Below are positions 1 to 6,404 of a DNA stretch of 11,559 nt, in pieces. The DNA comes from Chitinophagales bacterium (GTDB taxonomy: Bacteria; Bacteroidota; Bacteroidia; Chitinophagales; Chitinophagaceae). Each line of letters opens with the position of its first letter. The first letter of the stretch is position 1. The notes under the pieces were generated by a model. It had not been told where the DNA came from, did not search any database, and was given only the letters and a program-made list of their open reading frames with translations. The translations under genes were made by a program, and so were the position numbers. Where the stretch lies: NCBI GenBank assembly GCA_013297585.1, contig JAAFHG010000076.1, positions 1-11,559 on the forward strand, in the 5' to 3' direction.

Positions 1-1
1 T

Positions 2-613
2 TTTAAAACTACTATATACGAAGCTGCTTTATTAGGCGAGTTCGACTATCTAAACTGGATTTTAAAAAAAGATTTACCGTTAACACCCTACGTCATTTTT
101 GGGCCTGGTTTGTTCAGGTTCAATCCAACTACAATAGACAGAAATGGCAATAAAGTTTACCTTCATGGTCTTGGCACTGAAGGTCAATTACTAGGAAATC
201 CCAATTACAACTATAGGAAATATAGTTTAATCCAAATTAATTTTCAGATTGGTGGTGGTATAAAATTTAAGCTCTCAGAAAGACTAAATTTTGGGATTGA
301 AGTGTCCATGAGGCGTCTATCAACTGATTATATTGATGATATCCATGATAGAACTTATGTTGACCCAGCAGAATTTTTAGCTAAAGGACAGATTTTGGCT
401 TCGCAACTCGCGTTTAGAGGTGATGAACTCGGCTATTCTTTTGCCGACTTGAAAAATAGTGGTCGTGGTAGTAATAAGAGTGAAGATTTTTATTATACTT
501 GTCAGTTCAGATTAAGTTATCGCTTTGATAATATAAGAATTGGAAATGAAGGTTATTACTTTTTCTCGAATAAAAAGGCACTAAGAAGTCAACGTAACCC
601 ACCCATACTTTAA
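2..613 (+). CDS. Outer-membrane beta-barrel protein, DUF6089-like (5' end missing)
   Basis: The reading frame is open from position 2 and gives 203 residues to the TAA at 611-613, so the N-terminus and signal peptide lie outside the window. A TTG at 110 could be taken as a start, but the frame upstream of it reads as convincing protein (YEAALLGEFDYLNW, then TPYVIFGPGLF) and belongs to the same gene. The pattern is that of a DUF6089-type barrel: a strand ending in a 'TPYVxxGxG' turn, a 'LGTEGQ' loop, 'FQIGGGIKFKLSERLNFGIE' with alternating polar and apolar residues, the 'RRLSTDYIDDI...TYVDP' segment, and a last strand ending in 'LSYRF'. DUF6089 proteins are Bacteroidota envelope proteins of unknown biochemical role, predicted to sit in the outer membrane. 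About 25 residues follow the last aromatic strand. The gene converges on the lipoprotein gene with a 12-bp gap, and no hairpin is evident between them. Another small OmpA/PorT-like barrel is the alternative. Confidence 0.72.
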   Translation, partial: FKTTIYEAALLGEFDYLNWILKKDLPLTPYVIFGPGLFRFNPTTIDRNGNKVYLHGLGTEGQLLGNPNYNYRKYSLIQINFQIGGGIKFKLSERLNFGIEVSMRRLSTDYIDDIHDRTYVDPAEFLAKGQILASQLAFRGDELGYSFADLKNSGRGSNKSEDFYYTCQFRLSYRFDNIRIGNEGYYFFSNKKALRSQRNPPIL

Positions 614-625
614 AATAACCCTACA

Positions 626-1579
626 TTATTTTCTTTTCTTAGCTGCTTTCGGTTCTTTCTTTTTGGTAAATGTGTCATCAAAAAAGCATTGCATACCACG
701 TCTATTGCCACAGCTACCTTTTTCTTTTAAGGTAATATCGTTACCTTCAAAACTAAAGTCTATAATGCAAGGGTCACCGCCTTGGTTGTAGGCTGCTGTA
801 GTAGCATCTTTCATTTTAAACTCGCCCTTCAATTCACCTACGCAAGTACCTTCTCTTTTTTCAAAATGAATAAAGAAAATGTATGTATTAGGGTATTTAC
901 CATCTCGTAGAGAAATATAATTTTTCTTATCCTGCACATAATCACCGCTTAACTTATTAGTTTTCGGTAGTGTGTCTATTGGGTTTATAACTTCATTAGA
1001 CTTTTTGGTGTCTTCATTGGTATCGTTTATTACTACCATAAACATATTGTCAGAACCATAAGCCCAGCCAACTCTAGAAAACAATAGTTGTTTGGTATCT
1101 GTAGTAATTTTTTCCTTGCTAATTAAAAATGTGGGTTCTCTGTTTATTGATAAAGAGTGTAAATAACTATCATTACTATAATTCTCAAAAACAGATTTTG
1201 CAGCTAGAAATTGGTTCTGTTTATCAAACACAAGCGCTACAATTTGTATTTTTTTATTTTGAATAATAGTCGCTAATAAATAATTCTCAGTCGTTTTTTC
1301 AATTCTTCCAATAGGGTGTACCACGTACTTTTTAGCCGCATTCACCAAAATTTTAATGGTTGAATCTGGTACAAACTGCTGTAAAACGGCAGCGCTAATA
1401 GTTGTACTATCACCAATTTTGGTGAGGTTGGTATCGGCAACTAAAAATGGCAAACTTAATATAGGAAAAGCTTTTACAAATTCATTGGGTTTTACAGGTG
1501 CATCACCAGAAAGGTTCACTTTTTCATCCTTACAACTCAAAATTGTTATTACAAGCAAAAGTGTTATCCATCGTTTCAT
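626..1579 (-). CDS. Predicted lipoprotein with a C-terminal four-cysteine domain, function unknown
   Basis: The 317-residue product starts with a type II signal peptide: Met-Lys-Arg, a hydrophobic run (WITLLLVITIL), and a lipobox LSC with Cys16 as the lipidated residue, followed by Lys-Asp. I chose the ATG at 1579 over a TTG three codons upstream because it gives a standard short lipoprotein signal. The mature part has no family I can name. Residues from about 210 to 305 look like a separate small beta-rich domain (GDYVQDKKNYISLRDG..., EGTCVGELKGEF, DPCIIDFSFEGNDITLKEKGSCG, MQCFFDDTF) with four cysteines near residues 246, 271, 290 and 298. Similar 'CxGxLxG ... CxxxFxFxG ... CGxxxGxxC' domains occur, from memory, in uncharacterised Bacteroidota lipoproteins. 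The tail after residue 305 is very basic (KKKEPKAAKKRK). It is probably anchored in the periplasm or outer membrane. It is divergent from the metal regulator gene and convergent with the barrel gene, so no operon partner suggests a function. Confidence 0.78.
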   Translation of the reverse strand: MKRWITLLLVITILSCKDEKVNLSGDAPVKPNEFVKAFPILSLPFLVADTNLTKIGDSTTISAAVLQQFVPDSTIKILVNAAKKYVVHPIGRIEKTTENYLLATIIQNKKIQIVALVFDKQNQFLAAKSVFENYSNDSYLHSLSINREPTFLISKEKITTDTKQLLFSRVGWAYGSDNMFMVVINDTNEDTKKSNEVINPIDTLPKTNKLSGDYVQDKKNYISLRDGKYPNTYIFFIHFEKREGTCVGELKGEFKMKDATTAAYNQGGDPCIIDFSFEGNDITLKEKGSCGNRRGMQCFFDDTFTKKKEPKAAKKRK

Positions 1580-1678
1580 AAAAACCAAAAATTTGCGTAA
1601 ATGTATGATTTTGCCGCGTCCATTGCATTAAGAACAGATTAAGACTTGTAGAATTAAGTTTCGATGGTATTGATAATT

Positions 1679-1698
1679 ATTTTAGATTCGCCTAAAAT
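1679..1698. promoter_or_regulatory. Palindromic operator, probable DtxR/MntR-family binding site
   Basis: A perfect inverted repeat, ATTTTAG, six bases (ATTCGC), CTAAAAT, ends 8 bp before the GTG start of the metal regulator gene. Size (about 20 bp), AT-rich arms and the TTTAG...CTAAA core resemble sites of the DtxR/MntR superfamily (DtxR: TTAGG...CCTAA). The position would let a bound repressor block transcription of the regulator-transporter operon. Assigning it to this particular regulator is inference from position and symmetry. Confidence 0.6.
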
Positions 1699-1706
1699 AT
1701 TATTTT

Positions 1707-2381
1707 GTGATTGCTAATTTGTCTATAACAGAAGAAAACTACATAAAAGCCATTTACCATTTGCAACAAACCGATGGCAATGTAACTACCAACGAAGTGG
1801 CTGAAATGCTGCATACCAAAGCCGCATCGGTTACTGATATGTTGAAAAAATTAAACGCCAAAAACATTGTTAACTACGCTAAATATCAAGGCTTTACATT
1901 AAGCGATGATGGACGAAAAATTGCATTGAGTATTGTACGTAAGCATCGCTTGTGGGAATATTTTTTAGTAGAAAAATTACAATTTGGCTGGGATGAAGTG
2001 CATGAAGTTGCAGAAGAATTAGAACATATTTCTAGCCTAAAATTGGTAGAAAAATTAGATGCCTTTTTAGAATACCCAAAATTCGATCCGCATGGCGACC
2101 CAATACCAGATGTGAACGGAAAAATGGTGTATCAACCGCAAATAAATTTAACCGATTTACCGCCAAGCGAGCTTGCTGAAGTTACAGCAGTGGGTAGTCA
2201 ATCTACCGAATTGCTTGAATTGCTAAAGCATAAAAAAATTGCCATTGGCACAAAAATTATCATAAAAAAGAAGTTTTTGTTTGATAATTCAATAGAAATT
2301 AAGCTGCAAAATCAGGCTGCTTTTACTATTAGTCAGCAGCTGGCTCAGGCATTATTTGTAAAAAAAACACCGAATGAGTGA
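1707..2381 (+). CDS. mntR: Metal-dependent transcriptional repressor, DtxR/MntR family
   Basis: This 224-residue protein has the full DtxR architecture: a winged helix-turn-helix at about residues 5-70 (TEENYIKAIYHL, VTTNEVAEMLHTKAASVTDML, then the GFTLSDDGR wing), a metal-binding and dimerisation domain at about 71-125, and an SH3/FeoA-like C-terminal domain at about 150-220. Aligning by eye to DtxR, ancillary-site ligands are present as His80, Glu84 and His99. The primary site has Glu106 and His107, with Glu103 where DtxR has Cys102. Glu at this place is the MntR state and favours manganese over iron; however, the N-terminal MntR ligands (Asp8, Glu11) appear here as Asn11 and Lys14. The start is GTG at 1707. 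An in-frame TAG at 1683-1685 limits extension, and there is no Shine-Dalgarno. The stop TGA overlaps the ATG of the Nramp gene by 8 bp, so the two are cotranscribed and translationally coupled. A palindrome just upstream implies autoregulation. Family is certain; Mn rather than Fe is inference. Confidence 0.93.
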   Translation: MIANLSITEENYIKAIYHLQQTDGNVTTNEVAEMLHTKAASVTDMLKKLNAKNIVNYAKYQGFTLSDDGRKIALSIVRKHRLWEYFLVEKLQFGWDEVHEVAEELEHISSLKLVEKLDAFLEYPKFDPHGDPIPDVNGKMVYQPQINLTDLPPSELAEVTAVGSQSTELLELLKHKKIAIGTKIIIKKKFLFDNSIEIKLQNQAAFTISQQLAQALFVKKTPNE

Positions 2382-4260
2382 GATAAATTCATATATTGAT
2401 AATTCTTTAAGTGAAGTACATGCAACAGTAGATACCACCAAAAACCGAAAGGGGTTTAAGCGCATTTTAGCTTATTTCGGGCCAGCATATTTGGTAAGTG
2501 TTGGTTATATGGATCCCGGTAATTGGGCTACGGATTTACAAGGCGGTGCACAATTTGGCTACAAGCTTATCTGGGTGCTATTAATGAGCAATTTAATGGC
2601 ATTGCTTCTGCAAAGTTTAAGTGCCAGATTGGGCATTGTAAGGCGTAAAGATTTGGCACAAGCCAATAGAGAAGTGTACCCACCTTTTGTAAACTTCTGC
2701 CTTTACATTTTAGCCGAACTAGCTATTGCTGCTTGCGATTTAGCCGAAGTTTTAGGTATGGCTATTGGTATTAATTTACTCACAGGTTTACCGCTAATTT
2801 GGGGTGTTGCATTTACCGTACTAGATACATTTTTATTACTTTGGTTGCAAAAGCTAGGTATTAGAAAATTAGAAGCTTTTATTATTGCATTGGTGGCTGT
2901 TATTGGGCTTTCTTTTTTAGTAGAAATTATTTTTGCGAATCCTAATTTAGGTGATGTTGCAAGGGGCTTTATTCCTACTAGTTTAAACAAGCAAGCATTA
3001 TATATAGCCGTTGGTATTATTGGTGCTACGGTAATGCCGCACAACTTGTATTTACACTCAGCTTTGGTACAAACACGTAAAATAAGCACTGATTCTGAGG
3101 GTATTAAGAAGGCTTTAAAGTATAATTTGATTGATAGTACCATTGCCCTAAACGCAGCTTTTTTTGTAAATGCAGCCATTTTAGTATTGGCAGCTACTGC
3201 TTTTTTTGCCACAGGCCACACCGAAGTTGCTAAAATAGAAGATGCGCATAAATTATTAGCACCTATGTTGGGTACTAAATTGGCGCCACTGTTATTTGCC
3301 ATTGCTTTAATTGCCGCTGGGCAAAGCAGTACCGTAACCGGTACTATGGCTGGGCAAATAGTGATGGAGGGGTATTTAAGTTTGCGCATAAACCCATTAC
3401 TAAGGCGGTTAATTACTAGGTTAATAGCCATTGCGCCTGCTGTGTTTGTAATACTTATTTATGGCGATGAAAAAGTAGATGATTTACTGGTGTTTAGTCA
3501 AGTAATTTTGAGCTTACAATTAGGGTTTGCCGTTATTCCACTCATACATTTTGTGAGCGATAAACAGGCTATGGGCGAATTTGCCATTAAAACTTACACC
3601 AAAGTATTGGCTTGGTTGGTAGCATCAATTTTAGTGTTTTTAAATGTGAGATTGGTGGTTGAAGAAATTATTGGTTTCTTTCAGCAAAGTGGAAATATTG
3701 GTTGGAAAATAGTGATTATAATAGCCGTTTTGATGTTTGTTTGGCTGTTTTTAATGATGACTTTTTTGCCCATTGTACAACGAAGAAGGCATAAGAAAAA
3801 TATTGCTTTGCATAGAGAACCGGTACCCCTTGAAAATTTATTTATACCACAAACACAACATATTGCCATTGCGCTTGATTTTACTAATAATGATGAACGA
3901 CTAATAGCACATGCACTTAGCCAAGGCAAGCAGCACGCTATCTATACACTTATGCATATTGTAGAAAGTGTAAGCGCAAGCTATTTAGGTGCAGCTAGCG
4001 ATGATACAGAAACACGCAAAGACCGTGAACGCTTGCAATCTTACGCCGAACAGCTATCTAAACTTGGCTATACTGTGAAGGTAGAACTAGGCTTTAAAAA
4101 TAGGGTAACAGAAATTGTACGGCTAGTAAAAACAGCAGATGCAGACTTGCTAGTAATGGGTGCACACAGACACAGTGGTATAAAAGATTATCTATTTGGC
4201 GAAACCATAGAATCAGTAAGGCATCAGTTAGAAATCCCTGTATTGATTATTAATGTGTAA
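2374..4260 (+). CDS. mntH: Nramp-family Mn2+/Fe2+ transporter fused to a C-terminal UspA domain
   Basis: This 628-residue protein is a proton-coupled divalent metal importer of the inner membrane with an added cytosolic domain. Residues about 32-467 form the Nramp core with roughly 12 hydrophobic segments. The TM1 motif DPGN (residues 47-50) supplies the metal-binding Asp and Asn. The TM6 motif (Ala218, Met221, Pro222, His223) keeps the methionine that favours soft transition metals such as Mn2+ and Fe2+ over Ca2+ or Mg2+. Residues about 494-628 match a universal stress protein fold: a first strand IAIALDF with Asp502, and the late LLVMGAHRHSG...FGE segment ending IPVLIINV. The usual UspA nucleotide motif G-x2-G-x9-G-S/T is degenerate: Gly596 and Gly609 remain, but the second Gly is Arg599 and the final Ser/Thr is Glu610. 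Bacterial MntH is normally about 410-440 residues; longer forms with this tail are, from memory, usual in Bacteroidota. With 12 membrane segments the tail would be cytosolic. The start overlaps the repressor gene, implying shared control by metal. Confidence 0.95.
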   Translation: MSEINSYIDNSLSEVHATVDTTKNRKGFKRILAYFGPAYLVSVGYMDPGNWATDLQGGAQFGYKLIWVLLMSNLMALLLQSLSARLGIVRRKDLAQANREVYPPFVNFCLYILAELAIAACDLAEVLGMAIGINLLTGLPLIWGVAFTVLDTFLLLWLQKLGIRKLEAFIIALVAVIGLSFLVEIIFANPNLGDVARGFIPTSLNKQALYIAVGIIGATVMPHNLYLHSALVQTRKISTDSEGIKKALKYNLIDSTIALNAAFFVNAAILVLAATAFFATGHTEVAKIEDAHKLLAPMLGTKLAPLLFAIALIAAGQSSTVTGTMAGQIVMEGYLSLRINPLLRRLITRLIAIAPAVFVILIYGDEKVDDLLVFSQVILSLQLGFAVIPLIHFVSDKQAMGEFAIKTYTKVLAWLVASILVFLNVRLVVEEIIGFFQQSGNIGWKIVIIIAVLMFVWLFLMMTFLPIVQRRRHKKNIALHREPVPLENLFIPQTQHIAIALDFTNNDERLIAHALSQGKQHAIYTLMHIVESVSASYLGAASDDTETRKDRERLQSYAEQLSKLGYTVKVELGFKNRVTEIVRLVKTADADLLVMGAHRHSGIKDYLFGETIESVRHQLEIPVLIINV

Positions 4261-4267
4261 AAAATCT

Positions 4268-4299
4268 CCCGCAGATTTCGCTGATAAACGCAGAAAATA
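4268..4299. repeat. Short imperfect tandem repeat of a widespread intergenic type
   Basis: Three imperfect units follow each other: CGCAGATTT, CGCTGATAAA, CGCAGAAAAT. The wording (CCGCAGATTTCGC..., then ACGCAGA) is that of a dispersed intergenic repeat that I recall from many Bacteroidota and some other genomes. It starts within about 10 bp of the mntH stop. Copy number in this genome cannot be judged from the window. Confidence 0.5.
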
Positions 4300-4307
4300 A
4301 ATTTTAC

Positions 4308-4370
4308 CACAGAGTAAAGAAGCAACAGAGAAAGGAGTTTACATCTTCTTTGCGTCCTTGCGCTGTGTTT
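4308..4370. terminator. Long imperfect hairpin between convergent genes, possible bidirectional terminator
   Basis: CACAG at 4308-4312 pairs with CTGTG at 4363-4367, and pairing continues inward with about four mismatches and a wobble (GTAAAGAAGCAA against TTTGCGTCCTTGC), leaving a loop of about 20-25 bases. TTT follows on the plus strand. mntH (plus) and trmN6 (minus) converge here, so a shared terminator is reasonable. The right arm, TTTGCGTCCTTGCGCTGTG, is also typical of a dispersed repeat family seen in Bacteroidota spacers, so the structure may be a mobile repeat that also terminates transcription. Confidence 0.45.
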
Positions 4371-4372
4371 TA

Positions 4373-5086
4373 TTATAACTGTAAATAATAATTCTTCAAC
4401 AGTTCTCTAAATTCGGCAGTGTATTCATTGCCGGCTTTAATAACTATGCTGTCTGTAATTGCTTCTTTTTTTGCGAAGCCAAATACCAACATGCCTCTAA
4501 AAAAAGGGTGCTTGGGTGTTTGTTGTACCAATGTTTTTTTGTGTAAATGATAGCCATTTGCGATAGCTAAATCTTCAAAAAAAGCCACACGATGATAGGG
4601 TAGAAGTATTGCAAAATGACCATTTAGCGATAGTAGCCTCGTAATATTTGCTAATAAAACGTCGAGGCTTAAAGCCGAACTATGCAATGCTAAATTTCTT
4701 TTAGCATCATCGCTTTTTAAATCATTGTCAAAAAAGGGTGGATTTGTAAATATGTAATCGTAAAATTTTGAATCGTATTGTTGTATTGCGGTGTGGTGCA
4801 CTTGAAGCTTATTGTGCCAAGGCGAGGCCTTAAAATTAGCTGCAGCTTGATTAGCCGCTATGTTATCTATTTCAACAGAATCGATGGTTGCAAGATTTTG
4901 TTGTGCCACCATTACACTTAATAAGCCTGTACCTGTACCAATGTCTAATAATCTAGAAGTGAGCGGTAAATTTTGTATTTCTTGCGCAAGCCAAGCACCA
5001 AACAAACAACCATCGGTAGTTACTTTCATGGCGCAATACTGCTGCTGAATGGTAAACTGCTTAAATTGGAAATAATGATTAGGCAT
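4373..5086 (-). CDS. trmN6: tRNA1(Val) (adenine(37)-N6)-methyltransferase
   Basis: This 237-residue protein is a Rossmann-fold, SAM-dependent N6-adenine methyltransferase of the TrmN6 (YfiC) type, which methylates A37 next to the anticodon of a valine tRNA in the cytoplasm. Visible motifs are the N-terminal FQFKQF...MKVTTDGCLFGAW segment typical of the family, SAM-binding motif I LLDIGTGTGLLS (about residues 46-57), the acidic VEID at 71-74, and the catalytic NPPFF at 115-119 that marks N6-adenine enzymes. PFFRGMLVFG near residue 200 also fits. The length is close to the E. coli enzyme (about 245). ATG at 5086 is the natural start. The gene stands alone, convergent with mntH and divergent from the oxidoreductase. 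A minus-strand match to the Bacteroidota -7 element lies about 30 bp upstream. A related RNA adenine methyltransferase is the only real alternative. Confidence 0.93.
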   Translation of the reverse strand: MPNHYFQFKQFTIQQQYCAMKVTTDGCLFGAWLAQEIQNLPLTSRLLDIGTGTGLLSVMVAQQNLATIDSVEIDNIAANQAAANFKASPWHNKLQVHHTAIQQYDSKFYDYIFTNPPFFDNDLKSDDAKRNLALHSSALSLDVLLANITRLLSLNGHFAILLPYHRVAFFEDLAIANGYHLHKKTLVQQTPKHPFFRGMLVFGFAKKEAITDSIVIKAGNEYTAEFRELLKNYYLQL

Positions 5087-5116
5087 GTGTTGTAAAAGTA
5101 ATGGCTTTGTCTAAGC

Positions 5117-5124
5117 CAAAGGTA
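5117..5124 (-). promoter_or_regulatory. Possible -7 promoter element for trmN6
   Basis: On the minus strand this reads TACCTTTG, a full match to the Bacteroidota -7 consensus TAnnTTTG. It would give a leader of about 20-25 nucleotides before the ATG at 5086. No clear TTTG (-33) element is found 17-23 bases further upstream, so the call rests on one element. Confidence 0.4.
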
Positions 5125-5170
5125 ATAGATGATTATATGTATTATTATTTTAATGTATTTGCTTGGTGCA

Positions 5171-5196
5171 GATTTAAATCTTTAGAGTAGCTAAAG
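5171..5196. promoter_or_regulatory. Adjacent palindromes in the divergent trmN6/oxidoreductase spacer
   Basis: GATTTAAATC (5171-5180) is a perfect palindrome. It shares its last C with a second inverted repeat, CTTTAG, five bases, CTAAAG (5180-5196). The second resembles the TTTAG...CTAAA core upstream of the metal regulator, but its spacer is one base shorter (5 against 6). It could be an operator for the divergent genes or chance in AT-rich DNA. Confidence 0.3.
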
Positions 5197-5257
5197 TTAT
5201 TTTTTAGCAATTCCTTTTTGCAACGTAAATTGACAGCGCTACACTAAAAAGTAAAAA

Positions 5258-6301
5258 ATGTCAAATATTCATGTTGCCTTATTGTCCTATGGCATGTCAG
5301 GGCGTGTTTTTCATGCACCCTTTATTGAGTTGCATCCTGGTTTACAATTAGTTGGCTCTTGGGAAAGAACAACGCAACTAATTCAAAAGGATTATCCCAA
5401 TACAAAATCGTACAGTACTTTAGAAGCATTGCTGGCTGATGATAATGTTGAGTTGGTAATTGTAAATACGCCTACCAATACCCATTTTGAGTACGCAAAA
5501 AAAGCCTTGCTTGCAGGCAAAGATGTGGTAGTAGAAAAAGCATTTACAACTACGGTAGAAGAGGCAATAGAATTAAAAGCGATTGCAGAAAAAGCAGGTA
5601 GAAAAATTGCAGTATTTCAAAATAGACGCTGGGACAGCGATTTTAAAACAGTAAAACAAGTGATAAACCAACAATTACTTGGTGCAGTTACTGAAATGGA
5701 AATTCAATTTGCAAGATACAATCCTGCTTTAAGCCCGAAGCTACACAAAGAAACGCCCAATCCTGGTGCTGGTATTGTAAAAGATTTAGGCCCCCATATT
5801 ATAGACCAAGCGTTGTGTTTGTTTGGCAAGCCGCAAAGTGTTTTTGCAGATTTTAGAATTACAAGAGCTAATTCGCAAGTAGAAGATTATTTTGAAATAT
5901 TATTGTATTACAAAGACAAAAGAGTACGTGTAAAAGCTGGCTATTTTATGCGAGAACCAGTACCGTCTTACATTGTGCATGGTACAAAAGGGTCGTTTCT
6001 AAAATCAAGGGCTGATGTGCAAGAAGGTCTATTGTTGCAAGGTGCAAAGCCTGATACAATCAATTGGGTTGCTGAACCAGACAGTGAACAAGGATTGTTG
6101 CATACAGAAAAAGAGGGTGTGGTCATTCGTGAAACAGTACCAACACTAAAGGGTAACTATTACGAGTTTTACAATAAAGTATACGAGGCCCTAGCACATG
6201 ATAAACCAATGCCTGTAACAGTAGATGATGGTATTTTGGTAATGCAAATAATAGATGCGGCCTACAAAAGTAATGCTGCTAAAAAAGTGATTGACTTGTA
6301 A
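5258..6301 (+). CDS. Gfo/Idh/MocA-family NAD(P)-dependent oxidoreductase
   Basis: This 347-residue cytosolic dehydrogenase has an N-terminal Rossmann domain (residues about 3-125) and a C-terminal alpha/beta substrate-binding domain. The nucleotide-binding loop is SYGMSG (residues 10-15; the first Gly of GxGxxG is Ser). VNTPTNTHFEYAKKALLAGKDVVVEK follows as in the family. The usual EKP motif reads EKA (93-95), keeping the catalytic Lys94. The D-x-G-x-H-x2-D motif is at 176-183. Overall it looks like the YdgJ/IolW group (scyllo-inositol dehydrogenase-like), but the substrate cannot be read from sequence; family members oxidise or reduce sugars and inositols. ATG at 5258 is preceded by an A-rich leader (AAAAAGTAAAAA) and no Shine-Dalgarno. 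It is divergent from trmN6 and separated from the M16 protease by about 100 bp with its own likely promoter, so it is probably transcribed alone. No sugar-pathway genes are nearby. Confidence 0.92.
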   Translation: MSNIHVALLSYGMSGRVFHAPFIELHPGLQLVGSWERTTQLIQKDYPNTKSYSTLEALLADDNVELVIVNTPTNTHFEYAKKALLAGKDVVVEKAFTTTVEEAIELKAIAEKAGRKIAVFQNRRWDSDFKTVKQVINQQLLGAVTEMEIQFARYNPALSPKLHKETPNPGAGIVKDLGPHIIDQALCLFGKPQSVFADFRITRANSQVEDYFEILLYYKDKRVRVKAGYFMREPVPSYIVHGTKGSFLKSRADVQEGLLLQGAKPDTINWVAEPDSEQGLLHTEKEGVVIRETVPTLKGNYYEFYNKVYEALAHDKPMPVTVDDGILVMQIIDAAYKSNAAKKVIDL

Positions 6302-6357
6302 CTAATCAATTATTAAGCTTGGTAAAATGTTAAACTGCTTTAATTTCATTTGATTGA

Positions 6358-6387
6358 TTTGTGGATAGTATTAAATCCTTATTTTTC
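6358..6387 (+). promoter_or_regulatory. Likely Bacteroidota-type promoter for the M16 protease gene
   Basis: TTTG at 6358-6361, an 18-base spacer, and TATTTTTC at 6380-6387 match the Bacteroidota sigma factor consensus (TTTG, then TAnnTTTG) except for the last base. The predicted transcript would start about 10-15 bases before the ATG at 6405. The short leader has no Shine-Dalgarno, which is common in this phylum. Confidence 0.5.
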
Positions 6388-6404
6388 GTTTTTAAACACA
6401 TAAT

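Noticed and set aside
110..112. TTG as the start codon of the first gene
   Set aside because: The same frame continues to the window edge with protein sequence that fits the barrel family, so this is an internal Leu codon of a truncated gene.
1356..1631. A 91-codon plus-strand frame over the start of the lipoprotein gene
   Set aside because: It is antisense to the lipoprotein's N-terminal region, whose signal peptide and lipobox make the minus-strand gene certain.
2703..3431. A 242-codon open frame on the minus strand inside the Nramp gene
   Set aside because: It is antisense to well-conserved Nramp sequence. Its composition (rich in Ala, Ile, Lys, Ser, Cys) follows from the complement of membrane-protein codons, and it matches no family.
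5215..5247. TTTTTG plus TACACTAA as a promoter for the oxidoreductase gene
   Set aside because: The spacing (19 bases) is right, but the second element matches TAnnTTTG poorly and would place the transcript start almost on the ATG.
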